Shown piece after piece: positions 24,641 through 36,700 of a DNA stretch of 64,000 nt (positions are counted from its first letter, which is position 1; the number at the start of each line of letters is the position of its first letter). The notes below the pieces were generated by a model. It made no database searches, was not told the origin of the DNA, and was given only the letters and a program-made list of their open reading frames with translations. This DNA comes from Halichoerus grypus (Eukaryota; Chordata; Mammalia; Carnivora; Phocidae): assembly GCF_964656455.1 (NCBI RefSeq), contig NC_135726.1, forward strand, positions 25,617,168-25,681,167, in the 5' to 3' direction. Both the position numbers and the translations under genes were made by a program.

Positions 24641-25194
24641 GAACGTTCTTCTGGAGCCCGGGTGTCCCCAGCTGGGTTTAGAACACGGGCGGTCGGGTCC
24701 AGGAAGACGTACCTCTGTACCGCCTCGAGCCTGGTTCTGAGCAAGGTTCAACTCTCTCCCCTTTGGTCCCCAAGAGCTGAGACATTTCGGAGCAGAAGTC
24801 CAGGTGAAGAACAAAATTGTTTCTGGATACCAACGCGAGGGCCTCCCGGCTGACCGGCTGTGAGCGCACCCAGGTGGGCGGGCAGCCTGCCTTCGTGATC
24901 GCGACTCCTCATTAGCCGGGGTAATCGAACCATTTTATTTGCTCAGAGCAGGTGTGTGCGCGCGTGCGTTTCGGAGTGCCGTGGGACAGGTTGTATTTCC
25001 GAGGGGCATGGGAAGGTTCCCAGAACTGGAATAACCCCCCTCTGCCCGCACTCGCTAGTACATCCCTGTTTTTCATCATACGCATAGCACATGGTGGCTT
25101 TTATTTTTATTTACGTGCTTTATTAGTTGACATAGAGCAGGTACTCTATGTGTGTTTATTGAGTGAATGAGTCAGAAATGGTGGTTAAACATAG

Positions 25195-25560
25195 CAAAGT
25201 AGCATGCTGTTAAGAAAATGAAGCAGGGTTTTGAAGTCCTGCAATGCCAAAGCCAGCTCCTAGCTTGGCTTCTGAGGGCAAATCCCTTATCCTGAGTCTC
25301 CGTTTTCTCAGCTGTGAAACTAAGATAATATATATCTGTGGAATTAATGTAAGGATTGGTGGGGCATCTGGGTGGCTCAGTCAGTTAAGCATCTGCCTTC
25401 AGCTGGGGTCGTGATCTTAGGGTCCTGGGATCACCCAGCCGAGCTCCTGCTTCTCCCTCTGCCTTCCCGCTCCCCCCCCCCCCATGCTCTCTCTCAAATA
25501 AATATTATCTTTTAAAAAAATGTAAGGATTGTTAAGATAATGTGTTAAGAAATGGAAATA
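25195..25560 (+). repeat. MIR split by a SINEC
   Basis: Left half 25195-25346 and right half 25531-25560. GGCAAATCCCTTATCCTGAG is the core. Confidence 0.7.
25359..25518 (+). mobile_element. SINEC inserted into a MIR
   Basis: Head GGGGCATCTGGGTGGCTCAG, C12 run, CAAATAAATA tail. Duplication AATGTAAGGATTG at 25346-25358 and 25519-25531. The flanking MIR (25195-25346 and 25531-25560) is split cleanly. Confidence 0.93.
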
Positions 25561-25562
25561 AG

Positions 25563-25680
25563 TGGGGCACCCGGCTGGTTCAATTGTTAGAGCATGTGAC
25601 TCGATCAACCAACGGGTGGTCCTGAGTTCAAGCCCCAAGGCTGGGGGTAGAGTTAAAAATTAAAAATTAAAAAAAAAAAA
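25563..25680 (+). mobile_element. SINEC, short older subfamily
   Basis: GGGGCACCCGGCTGGTTCAATTG... GAGTTCAAGCCCC head with a TTAAAAATTAAAAA tail. Confidence 0.85.
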
Positions 25681-25829
25681 TGGATGGGAACTCCTGCACA
25701 CTCAGTCCCACCTAAACCCAGGAAGCACCAACCTCAACGCGGCCTTCTCCACAAGCTTCCCGTGATGGGCCTGGCGTCACCATACTCAAATTATTCATTT
25801 CCTTATTAGTTTGCCAGCACAGTTAGCTC

Positions 25830-27761
25830 TTTCTACTTTGACAAGGGTTTTTATTTGTTTTATATTTTGTCATCTCAAAGTTTCATGACATCAGCCACCA
25901 GAATACACAAAATTAGGTTCTTCACTTTATACAGAGAGGAAAATAATAAACTCCATTAAAAGTTCACTTTGACCAAAGAGACAACCTCCTATGGAAAACC
26001 ACACGCAGGAAGACCCAATATACATATATATATAATGTATAGATATTTATAGATATCTCATCTGAAAGAACACAGGAAAAAAAAAATCCAAGGTCTGCAG
26101 CGCTATCTACAGTAAGAGGGATTAATTCTACCAGCTTTTCAAACAGTCACATTTGATATTCAAAGGAAGCACGTGAGTGAATAGAACTGGGGACAGACTA
26201 ACACTCCACCAGGCTCTAGAGCAGTCTAGTAATGGCTTAAGATTCTAGAAGGGGGTGATATGTGCCAAGGAAAGATGGATGCAGGTGTCCGCGCGGCCTC
26301 AGAGCACCTCACACACAACTGTCCCCTCCGCAGCCCTGCAGTTTTCATTGCTCGCTCCCCTCATTTCAGGGTTTAGCAATTGATTTAGGCTCCAAGACCA
26401 GTGGCTCTGGTTTTGGGGCCAGGAGATTCTCCCTGATAGTGTGGGTGGGTGGGATGTGTATGGCACAGTCCTGGGCTTCAGGTGAAAGGAGGAGACCAGG
26501 GTGTGTGGAGAGCCTTTCTCCTCTGCCTGGCCCTTGTTCACTTCAGGAACCTTCACCTCCCACCCCAGGACCCAGCAAGCCCCAGCCCAAGCCACTCCAG
26601 CGGTCCTGAGATGGCAGTGGGGGCCTGCAGAAGGCTCACTACCTTAGACCATTTCTCTCCAAATAAACTCTCTTCTTAGTGATGCCCACAGAAAACACTG
26701 GCATAGCTTGACCACGACCAGAAACACCACCATGTTTCTGGTGGCCTTGGACACACAGCTGCTGATTGGGTTGTCCTCCATGGAACTGGGAATCTCAGCC
26801 ACCACTGCCTCCAGCCACATCCTGGCTCCTGAAGGCAGACACCAGGAGGTTCTTGGGTGTGCCCAACCCTCATGGGCTATTCCAGCATTTAAGCTCAGCC
26901 CCCAAATCAGGTCCCAGTGGAGATAGAGGATCAGGCAACTTTCTACCACAGGGCCTTGGCTCAGACATGGGACAAGGCCAGGAGGTGGTGGAGTGTGTGG
27001 GCTGAGACAGTCTGTGGGGTTCCTGCCTCTTAGGTCCTCTGTGTTCTGTCTTCTTGGGCAGAGAAACCCTGTTCAGTCCCTGCCTGCCTGGCCCTGTATC
27101 ACCAGGCCAGCCCAGAGAGCACCAGGAAAACGGCTGCCTCGTAGGAGCGCCCCCTTGTGGCTACGGTTCAGATGATTGTCACATGTGCAAAAAGAAACGT
27201 GCTTGGTGGAGGAGATGGGGAGAAAAAGGGCCTGGAGAGCTCCAGGGCTCCTGCCTCCTAGTGCTCCCCAATGCTGCCTCCTGGTTTGTCACCTCAGTAC
27301 CTGAGCTGGACCTTGTGCCCCTGCTGTCCCAACACACCACCTCAAAACCCCATCCCATCTTCAAATCTGCCTGCGCAAGGGGGGGCATCCCATGCTTTCT
27401 TCAGTCTAGGAAATTATCCTGGATCCTGCCCAGAGGACTCGAACTCTCTCCTTAGCAAATCCCCTTCCTCCCTGTACCCCGCCCTGACTGTGGGGAGTTG
27501 GAAGAGGGGGTCTAAGTCAGCCAAGTTAACAAGGTGAGTGAGGTGGGGGTGGGGAGGAGTGAGCCTCTCAAAACCATCCGGAGACTGTTCTGCAGCATCT
27601 AAGATGAACCCCCTCATCTTTTTAACAAAAGAGAAGTAAACCCATTTCCTCCCCTTGGCCTTCACAAAAATAAACTAAAAGGAAAATGAGCCGGCGCGAG
27701 GATGGCAGTGGGACGTCGACGCGGGCGGGGGCAGGTGGGCGTCTCTGCCGGGCCACGGGCT
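25830..27761 (-). other. NDRG4: NDRG4 3' UTR
   Basis: From the stop codon (27764-27762) the minus strand runs about 1.9 kb to an AATAAA at 25855-25850. No intervening gene or SINE is seen. An AT-rich tract with TATATA steps sits at 26015-26065. The length fits an NDRG4-type long 3' UTR. The 3' end is inferred only from the hexamer. Confidence 0.6.
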
Positions 27762-30700
27762 TCAACAGGACACCTCCATGGTGTGGTTGACCTGGCCCAG
27801 CCCCTCACTGCTCTCCGAGTGGGTGCAGGCCGGCGGGCGGCTACCATCCCCCGAGCTGGCACTGGTGAGCGACGCGGTACGAGAGCGGGCGAGGCGGGTC
27901 ATGCTGGCTGAGGGCACTGTGGACAGAGATGGGAGCGGGCGTGAGGGCGGGCAGGCAGGGCTGGGGGCCGGCAGGCGGGACAAGGACTGACGCAAGCGAA
28001 GCGGCCAGCAAGACCCGCTCTTCCAGCGGCACGGGGGCCCATCTCAAGCCGTGGCGCCGGTATCTACTCAGTCAAGCCGGGGGCATGCAGCACCAGCACC
28101 AGTGACTGAGGCCGAGAGGCGGGGGCCAGCAGGACCCGTCTCACGACAGCTGGCCAGAGCTACGGCCGGAGCAGGGCGGTCTGACTGCGGACCCCTGAGC
28201 CGGTGCGGGGATGGGACAGGTTTCCAACGGTGCCTCCCTCGAGAGGATGATGGGACGGGGGAGCAGGACTACTTCTGTCAAGGAGGACAAGGTGTGGAGG
28301 CCACAGACTGCCTTAAATCCAGTTTCTGTCCGTATTCAGACTTTCACAAGCAAGACTCTCAGGGGGCGAACTCCACCTTCCCGAACGCAAGCGGCCACCC
28401 ATCCAGCCCGGGCATGGCCGGACACCCTTGCTCCCAAGGCCAGGCCTGGGCTTTCTCTCTCTGAGGCTCTGGTTCCAACTGCCTGAGCTCGGAAAGCCAC
28501 GCGACCCATGGCACCCCAGAAGCCAGACTGCTCTCAACCCCGGCCACAACAGAGCCCGAACGTGGGACGCCGGCCCACTAGGGCCCAGATCTGTGAAAAA
28601 GCAGGACTCTTTTGGGCTTTGGAGGCGAGCAGAACACAAAGTTCCAAACCACAGCAAGATGAGGCCCAGCTGCAGCACCGCACAGAGGAAGGAGCAGGGG
28701 GTGGGGGGGGTACTGGGGCAGGGGTCCATGCATCAGGGGAGGGGCCGCGGGGCTACCTGCTCCTCCACTCAGCCTTCGGTCCTTCAAGTATGCGACTAAG
28801 AGAGAAGACAGAGCCAGAGGGGCAGGGTGGGGTGGGGGAGACACAGAACACGGGTGAAGAGCATGATCCGGCGGGGCCAGGGTGTTGCGATGGGTCAGGG
28901 AGAGGAGACAACAGGACAGGCACAGAGCGGGCTGGGGCCGGGCCAGAACCTCAGGAAGCCCACTCCTGCCCACCCCCCAAAGCAGTAGCCCTGACACCAC
29001 TCTGGGAACACTCCTCTTGCCCCCGCTTCTCCAGCCTGGGCTGCGGCCCCCAGGCCCTCAGGGTGAGAGGGGTTGTGGCGCCCATGTCCTAGCGGCAGCA
29101 CCCTCCCCCTTCTTCTGGGCCTCAGTCTCCCCAGGTACAGACTGGGGGAGGCCTGCACAACCTCGTAAATCCCGCCCAGCTCTTGGGCTGCCTGGTGGTG
29201 GTTCTCCCGGGGCCCTGAGAACATGCTCCAGCCTAACAAGCGTTGCTCGTCTACCCATCTCACAAACGTTCAGTGGGCACCCCCGGGGCTCAGCCCAGCC
29301 GCAGAGCTCCTGCTGGGTCCCACTGTTGGCCTGGGCCTCTCTCTGCCCTACTTCTCCACAGAGAGGCCGGCAGGCCCCTGCGGGCCAGAGGCAGTTCCGC
29401 TCCTGGCTCGGCCTCAGCCTTCCCCACGGGCCTGTCCTTCCCCGGGGGCACAAGCTCCAAAGGCTGAAGTCTAGGGGGAGACACCAATTCAGGGAGAGGA
29501 GTTCTGCTTCCAGCAGGAGAGCCAGGCAGATGGGGGAAAGGGGGGCACCAAGGAGATAAGGTGTGCGCGTGCGCTTGCGGGTCGGAGGTGCTCATGAGCA
29601 GTCTGGGCATCTCATCCCTGCACAAGGCGGAGACGGGAGGAGGGTGGCCGTTGCCGCCCCACAGCCCCTATCAGCTTGGGGTCTTCACCTATGCCGCCCC
29701 CAGGTTCAGCCGCCTTTAGCTCTCCCACGTGCCTTCCTCGGGCCCCAGCCTCCAAGGCCCCTCTAATGCCTGATACCGTCCAGCACCTGTGACAAAAGCC
29801 CTTTTCAGGTGCTGTACGTCTGGCAGGGGAGTGGGCGGTGTGTAGGACTCACCTTTAGGTAGGCTTTCTGGGCAGGACCCAGCCCCGGGCTCTGGTCCCC
29901 CAGGCCTGAAGAAGAGCCGACCGCCCTGACGTCGCCATGAGAACAGTGTCCCAAAGCCTCCCCAAGGGCACAAGAGAGCCCGACACAGCCTGGGCTCATC
30001 TACTAGATGAGAGTGCCCAGTCACGGTGGGGAGCATGTGGTGGTGGCACGGCATCTGGGCCCCACTAACGCAGACCTCATACGCCCGCAGGCTGCTCAGT
30101 GCCACCCGACACCGCGCCCCAGCCCCACTGTGCCGCCTGCCCACCAGCCTCTAGGGCGGGGACGGGGGGAGGTTTACTTACTGTAGCCCATGCCTTGCAG
30201 GAAGTATTTGAAGGCCTCAGTCAGCTTCCCTGGCTGCAGGACAGAGTCACATGCTTTGATTGGCTGCCTGGGATTGGGGGGAAGGGAGGCATCCCCCACC
30301 TGGGCTAGATAAGGGAGGGAGGGCCAGGAGTCTCACCTGTGTGACCTGGGGGAGCCCCCCGGAATCTGCCATCTGCAGGGAAGAGAGGGGGGTGAGCTGA
30401 GCAGGGGCCACCCCACACCTTGCCCAGGCCTCCGATACCTAAACAGGTTGCCCTGAGCAGACACACTGTCTTGCTCCCACCCCGATGGGACCCCAGGCAC
30501 GCCCCTCCCTGAGGCTGGGCCCTTGGCTGGGGAGGAAGGCCTCACCTTCAGGAAGGTCGTGGTGGTGGGATCCAGTTTGGAGTTGCACTCCACCTAGGGA
30601 CAAGGTCAGAAGGGTAAGGCAGCCCCAGCCCCTGGGGCATCAGGGGAGTCCCCTACCCCCGTTGTTAAGGCAGGTTCGAGTCCCAGAGCTGAGGGAGGGC

Positions 30701-33700
30701 ATGCAGGCTGCCTTCTGAAAGTCTAAGCCCCTGCGGATCAGGAAGCAGGCCCCCCACCCACCCCGAGGGACCGGAGACGCTGGGACTCCCCTCACAAGTG
30801 CTGGCAGGGCAGGAATGGGGCAGGGGCTGGGCCATGTCCTTACAGGGAGCCAGGGCCACCTCAATGGGAGTGGCTGGGAAAGTGCCAGGGCCTGCAGGGG
30901 TCAGGGGGCAGAGGTGAGGGAGGGTCAAGGATCGGCAGGAGACGGAGGCCTCTGCCTGGGTCCAGATGGTCCGTGTGGCCCACACCCCGTTCCTCCGAGC
31001 CCTCAGGCAAGGGAGAGTGTCCCGGGCACACTGGGGGGTGGCCCTGGGTACTCCTGGACCCTAGGCCTCTGTGCTAACGGGGACATGAAGCCTCGGGCTG
31101 CCTGCTTCCAGAGTTCCAGTGGGAAAGGTGACCATCCCCAAAGGCAACGGGTGCAACGGCTAGTCCAAGGATGCACTGCTCAGGGATTACTTCATAGTGA
31201 ATGAAGCAAGCTGTAGAGGAGAGAGCTCCGTCTCTGGGCCTGAGGTGGGTAGAGACTGAGGTGGGGCTGCACTGCTGGGAGTAGGGAGGGAGTGACGGCA
31301 GGCGGTCTGGCCCCAACTCCCTCCAGTCTCCATGCTTCCCTCACTTGAAGGCTGGGGCTGTGCCTGGTGGTGATGCATGGCAAGATGGTGGGGAGGTGGG
31401 CTGAGAAGTCCAACATCCAGGTCCTGGCCCTGCTGGCCAGAGGGCAATGATGCCCTTACCCCCCCCTCCCCGTCAGGGCAGAGTCCCTCACTCACCACCC
31501 CATCCTCGGCGGGCGCGTTGTCCCCAACCACCAGCATCACTGGGCAGCTGTAGACACAGAGGAAAAGAGCTGTCTGTCTGGCCCGAGGGGGACGGGGGGG
31601 GGGCAGGCAGGCTGCGGGGGGCGGCGCACTCACCGGAGCGTCTTGGCATTGGGCACTGTTCCGGGCCGGTTAATGTCCAGGTCTCTGCGGCTGCAGGGAG
31701 AGGCAGAGGTAGAGGTGGGCATCTCAGGACTGGATCCCGGGGGGTCATGTGCCTCAGGGCCCTACCCAAGCCTCCCACAATGGCAATTATGGCCCGATGT
31801 CCCAGTCTGGGCCCACAGTTGGGGCTTATGGTTATTGAGTTGTCTCAGCTATGGAAAAGGCCTCCCAGATCCCAGCCAGTGAACAGGGAGACAGGGATAT
31901 GCCCTGCACACATAGAGGGTCTTCAGGCCTCCCCTCATGTGGAACTTCTCAGACCCCACAATTCATGTCAGGTGGGCCCTCAATTTAGCTCTCGCTCCCC
32001 CTTGAAGCACTGCTCCGACATGCACCACCACCTGTGCGTGGGGTTCCAGGCTCAGAGAGGGAGGCAGGCCCTGGTCCTCTCATCCTCCATTCTATCGCCA
32101 GCACCACGCACACAGCAGGTGCTTAATATTTGTAGGAGAAAGGAAGGAGGGCAGGCCAGTGGGCTCCAAGGAGCACAGCTTGAAAACCATGGGCTTCATC
32201 CAGCCTCCTCTCCATCTACAGATGTCAGCCCTGAGGTTCAGGCTGTGGGGGTCAGGGATGTTGCCCACATCCCACACCGCTCCTGGCTGGACCGCGGTGC
32301 CCCAGGGGAGAAGGCGTGCAAGAGCCCAAGAACCAGAGTCCGCAGCCCTGCTCCCCCTCTGCCCTTCAATGGGAGTGACCCTGAGCAAGCAGGGACTCTT
32401 CTCAGAGATACACCAAGCTGCCCATCTGCAAACCGGGGAGCGCATGCGTCCAGCCTGCCTCCTCCTATGAACCCCGGCGGAGCGAGCTCTCTGCTGCAGA
32501 GGTGAGCCCCACGCCGCGCGCACCTGTTGTACATGTTCCAGAAGAGCTGCAGGTTGGCCTGGTTCACCACGTTCCCGATCTGCTGCCGGTAGCTCTGCAC
32601 CAGCTCTGTGTTGTTCACTAGCTCCTCCTGGGCCCGGGGGGACAGACGGGGGAGGTGCGCGGAGGGGAGCGGACAGACAGACGGGGATGGGGTCTCCGAG
32701 GGGGCATGCAGGGAGCACAGCCCAGCAGCCCTCGTCCCATTCCCAGCCTGGGTGGGGGGCGTGGCGGCGGGGCCTCATGAAGTGAGCGGAGGGCTCCACC
32801 CAGCTCTGGGAGGAGGCCCCCCCACATCTGTCTCAGCCCAACAGAGTGAGACAGGTCAGATGCCACATAACGCCGACCCAGACCTCCTCCTCCTGCCTGG
32901 CTGCGAGGGGGTACAAGTCCTGGGCTCCCCGGAGAGTGGGCGGAGCCCGGCCCTCTAGAGGCTCCCAAGGCCCCCAGGTCAGCCACGGCGCTGCTCCCAC
33001 GTGGGCCCCGCCCCCTTACCTGGCTGAAGAGGTGGGATAGCACCGTGTCAGGTAAAGTGCTGGTGAGGCCGGAGAGCTGTGGGCCGGGCCGGAGGCCAGC
33101 GTGAGTGCCGCCCCTCACCCTCACCCCCCCGCACCAGCACCCCCAGCACCCCCGTCTAAGTGGACCACGCTCACCTTGGTGGCCGCCCAGTCGATCCAGC
33201 CTTTGCCATTGGGGTCAATGTTCATCAGCACCAGCCCCTCCACCAGGTCGGGGAAGATGAGCTGCGGGGCGAGGGAGACAGGGCTTGGGAGGCGGGAAGG
33301 TGCGTAGGGAGCCCCCCTCCCCCGTCTTCCCGCCGAGAACACGGGCTGTCGGGGGCCGGCCCTGCCTATCTCACAGGTGGCTGGGAGGGTCCGAGGAGGA
33401 CACGCTCTGCAAGGGCTTCAAGGAGCCGCAGACGACTCCAGACGACTCCAGCGGCCACAGCTGGACACCTGCCTGGGCTCCCCTGCCAGCAGCCCCTGGG
33501 CGCCCTCCTCCCCGCCTGGAACCTTGGGCGGTTCTCGGACTGCTTTCGAATCTAGGCCTCTAGTACTGTTTTCCGCAGATGCTGCTGTGACACTGAGCAG
33601 TAAACATCTTCAGTGAAACATTTTGCTTCTTTGTTTTCATAGAGACCTTTCCAGAGCCTGTGTTGTGTTCGACCGTAAAAGAGATTCGAATGATTTCTTC

Positions 33701-36700
33701 AGGGGAAAACGGTATAATCTACATAGGACACAGCCATCCTGTCTAGTTTTTCTGGGGGGACAGGGGATGATCAGCAGCTAACGAGTGGTTAAGTGCTGAA
33801 ATCCATGCTGCAGTTCGGAATGCTTGGCCTTTTCTTTCGGAAAAAGAAATATTTTAAAAGAAAAAAAAGGAAATATTTTGAATCCGGAAAATTAAACTTT
33901 TGTCTTCAGAGATGGAAAGCTTGTGGGCTCCTACCCAACATGAGGTTTCTGAAATGCAACTTTTTTTAAACCTTCCAAACTTAACGTAAGTGTAACTTTT
34001 GGTTAAGAAATGACTCACGTTTAAATATTACCCTGATCAGTGTATAAGTGACTAGGAGAATCCTTACTTAGCGGGTAGAGCAAATCGTTGTAGAGTTTGT
34101 TGCTCACAGAAATGTGGGCTTTGGCTAAGGGCTAAGCAAGTTATCGTTTATAGTCTTTTGAGGAAATGTATGGAAAAAGTAACTTTTTTTTTTTTTTTAA
34201 TTTCCTTGGGTGAAAAAAAAGCAAAGGGATTTTCTAAGTGAAGAGCAAGTTGGGAGGAGGGGAAGGAGCAGGAAGAAAGAGCAAATGTTCCTGTGGCTGA
34301 AGGGAGCCGTGGGCCCCGGGAGGGGGTGGGAGGAGGGAGACTCACTGCAAACTTGGCCAGCACATAAGCTCCGGCTCCCACTCCGATGCCAATCACGTAC
34401 TTGAACCTGGTGGAAAGCATGGCCGGTCACTCCAGGGCCAGGGCAGGCACTTCCCACGACCGCCCTCAGCTGGTGCCCGCTGGCTCTGCAGTGGCGGGGG
34501 GGTGGGGGGACCCTCCGGCCCCCAGCCCAGGGACAGGGTCTGGGTGGGGACTCACCCGAAGTGCTGCACCACGCTGGGGAGCATGGCGGCTAGCTGCTCC
34601 ATGGAGGGGAACTGGTACCTGCAGGCAGAGGGGGAGGTCAGGGCCGGGTGCAGCCTGGGCCACAGAGCTGGGGAAATCTGGACGGGGGGGCTCCCCGGTA
34701 CCTACCCCTGGGGAAACTGCGACGCCCCCACCTGCTGACCAGGGGCGTCCACGTGGCACACCACGAAGTGCTTGGTGATCTCCTGCATGTCCTCGAAGTT
34801 GAAGAAGGTGTTGAAGCACAGCTTGTCTGCAAAGACACACCTGTCAGCTGTGTCTCAGCAAAGGGTGGGGAGGCCTGCGGGCCTGAGAGGGAGGGCAAGG
34901 TGGGCGTGATCAGCCTCAAGGGCCAGCAGGGACACGGAGGCCCAAACGGCTGCGGTCACAGGCCTGAGCGTGAGTGGGGATCTGGGGGCCCTGTGGGGAA
35001 GGAAGGGAGGCCGAAGCAGGCAGGATGGGGCCGGGATGCACTTACGATTGAGGCCCACGTCATGGTAGGTGAGGATGGCAGGGCGGTTCCCTTTGGGGGA
35101 GCCCCGGATCACGACGTGCAACAGGCCGTAAGGTGTCTCAATGTCATGTTCCTGGAGGGGAGACAGCACGGGACGCTCTGGGCAGCCCTCGCTCCCGGCT
35201 GTGGGGCAGCCTGAGGGCTGCTGGGCCTGTGGTGGGGCCCCTACCTCCCAGCAGGGGGGCATCTTATTCTCACCGCCCCCCAGCAGCACCCCCCGGGAGA
35301 GCAGACCAGATGGAGCATCCCTTCCCAGAGGTGTCTGGCGCCGGGCACCGCGCGCTGGCGTGCACAGGGAAGTCCGCTAACTGCCCAGGCCCTGCCGCTC
35401 TCAGCCCTGCAGGGTCCAGTGAAGCCCATTCTCTCCGAGTCACTGCAGCCCCTCCAGGACAGTGTGGCCACCCCAGCCTGAGTCCTGCCCTCGCCCTGTT
35501 CCTCCACTCAGAACCTTCAGGGCTGCTCTGCAGCCCGGCCTGGAATTTGCAGTCCCCACCCCCATGTCGGCCAAGCCCAGCCTCCAGCCTCCGCGCCCGC
35601 CCCTGGTCCCCACCTCCACACTCTTGCTCCTATAGTTCCTTCCGCCTTGAATGCCCCTCCCCGGGACCCCCAAGGCCTCCCTTCAGGCAGCGCACGGTTA
35701 GACCCCCACCCCCACCCCAAAGGCCTTCTGCAGTGACCACTCTGGAATCCTCCTGAGTTCACGCCCCTGGTTTTGTGGCCTGGGGCTGCCAGTCCTTCGA
35801 GAACAGGCGCTAGATGCTCTAGGAGGAGGCCAATGTGCTCAGGCATCCCTGAGCCTTGGGAAGGTGCCCTGGGGGCTGGTCCCTCTGCAAACTAGTCACT
35901 TTTGGCCACTTGATGGACAGACTCCAAGAGGGTCAGTCAGAGCTGAATTAACAGTCTTGCCCTGCACCACAGGGAACACTGTGAGTTGGCTGTGTGAGTG
36001 GGAGATGGGGCTAAAGTCAAGGGCAGGACATGACTGACACCCCCCCTCCCCCGCCCAAATGTGTGCCAAGTGCCAAGCATGTTATGCATGCATTTCCCCC
36101 ACTTTGCTCATGGAGGACACTTAGGTTCAGACAGAACCCAAGTTCCTGCTCCTGACAGAAGAAGGGGGACTCTGGAGGCAGGAGACAGCTTCCTGGGGTC
36201 TGGTCTTCTTGGGTCAGGGCTCAGAGGAACACTGTTCAGGCCTGTGTCTCCAGCGGGGACTGACAAGGTGGCATCAACACCACAGCCAAAGGCCACACGC
36301 TGGGAGCCACAATTCTGCTGTGAGGCCCTGTTAAGTAAACCCGGTGTCCTCTAAGTGGGCCCAAGGCCACCCCAGCCTCCCCACATCCCAGGCCTGTCCT
36401 CCCTCAGGGCCATCAAAACAAGGAACACTTCCTCCTCACTGACGGCTGACCAGCCACTTTCCATGTGTCTTGTTTTCTTCTCACAAGAACCCAAGCTCCA
36501 AAGGAGCAAACTGAGGTTGGGAAAGGAGAAATGACTTGCCCAAGGTCAAATCCAGAGAGGGCTAAACAGGCCTTGCCAGGTGCCAGCCTCAGAGGCCAGG
36601 GATGTGTCCTGAAGGCTCCACCCCACAGATTTCCAAGCAGGCAGCTCTCCACAGCTGGGGGGGCCATGCGGCATCCTCCACCAGCCCCCACACTACTCTC

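Larger units (their letters stand above)
24641..25829. other. Intergenic spacer between SETD6 promoter and NDRG4 3' end
   Basis: Contains unique sequence (24641-25190), a MIR split by a SINEC (25195-25560) and a second SINEC (25563-25680). The last ~150 bp approach the inferred NDRG4 polyadenylation site. No gene seen. Confidence 0.6.

Noticed and set aside
31447..32505. 352-codon open frame on the plus strand
   Set aside because: It is the antisense shadow of GC-rich NDRG4 exons and introns.
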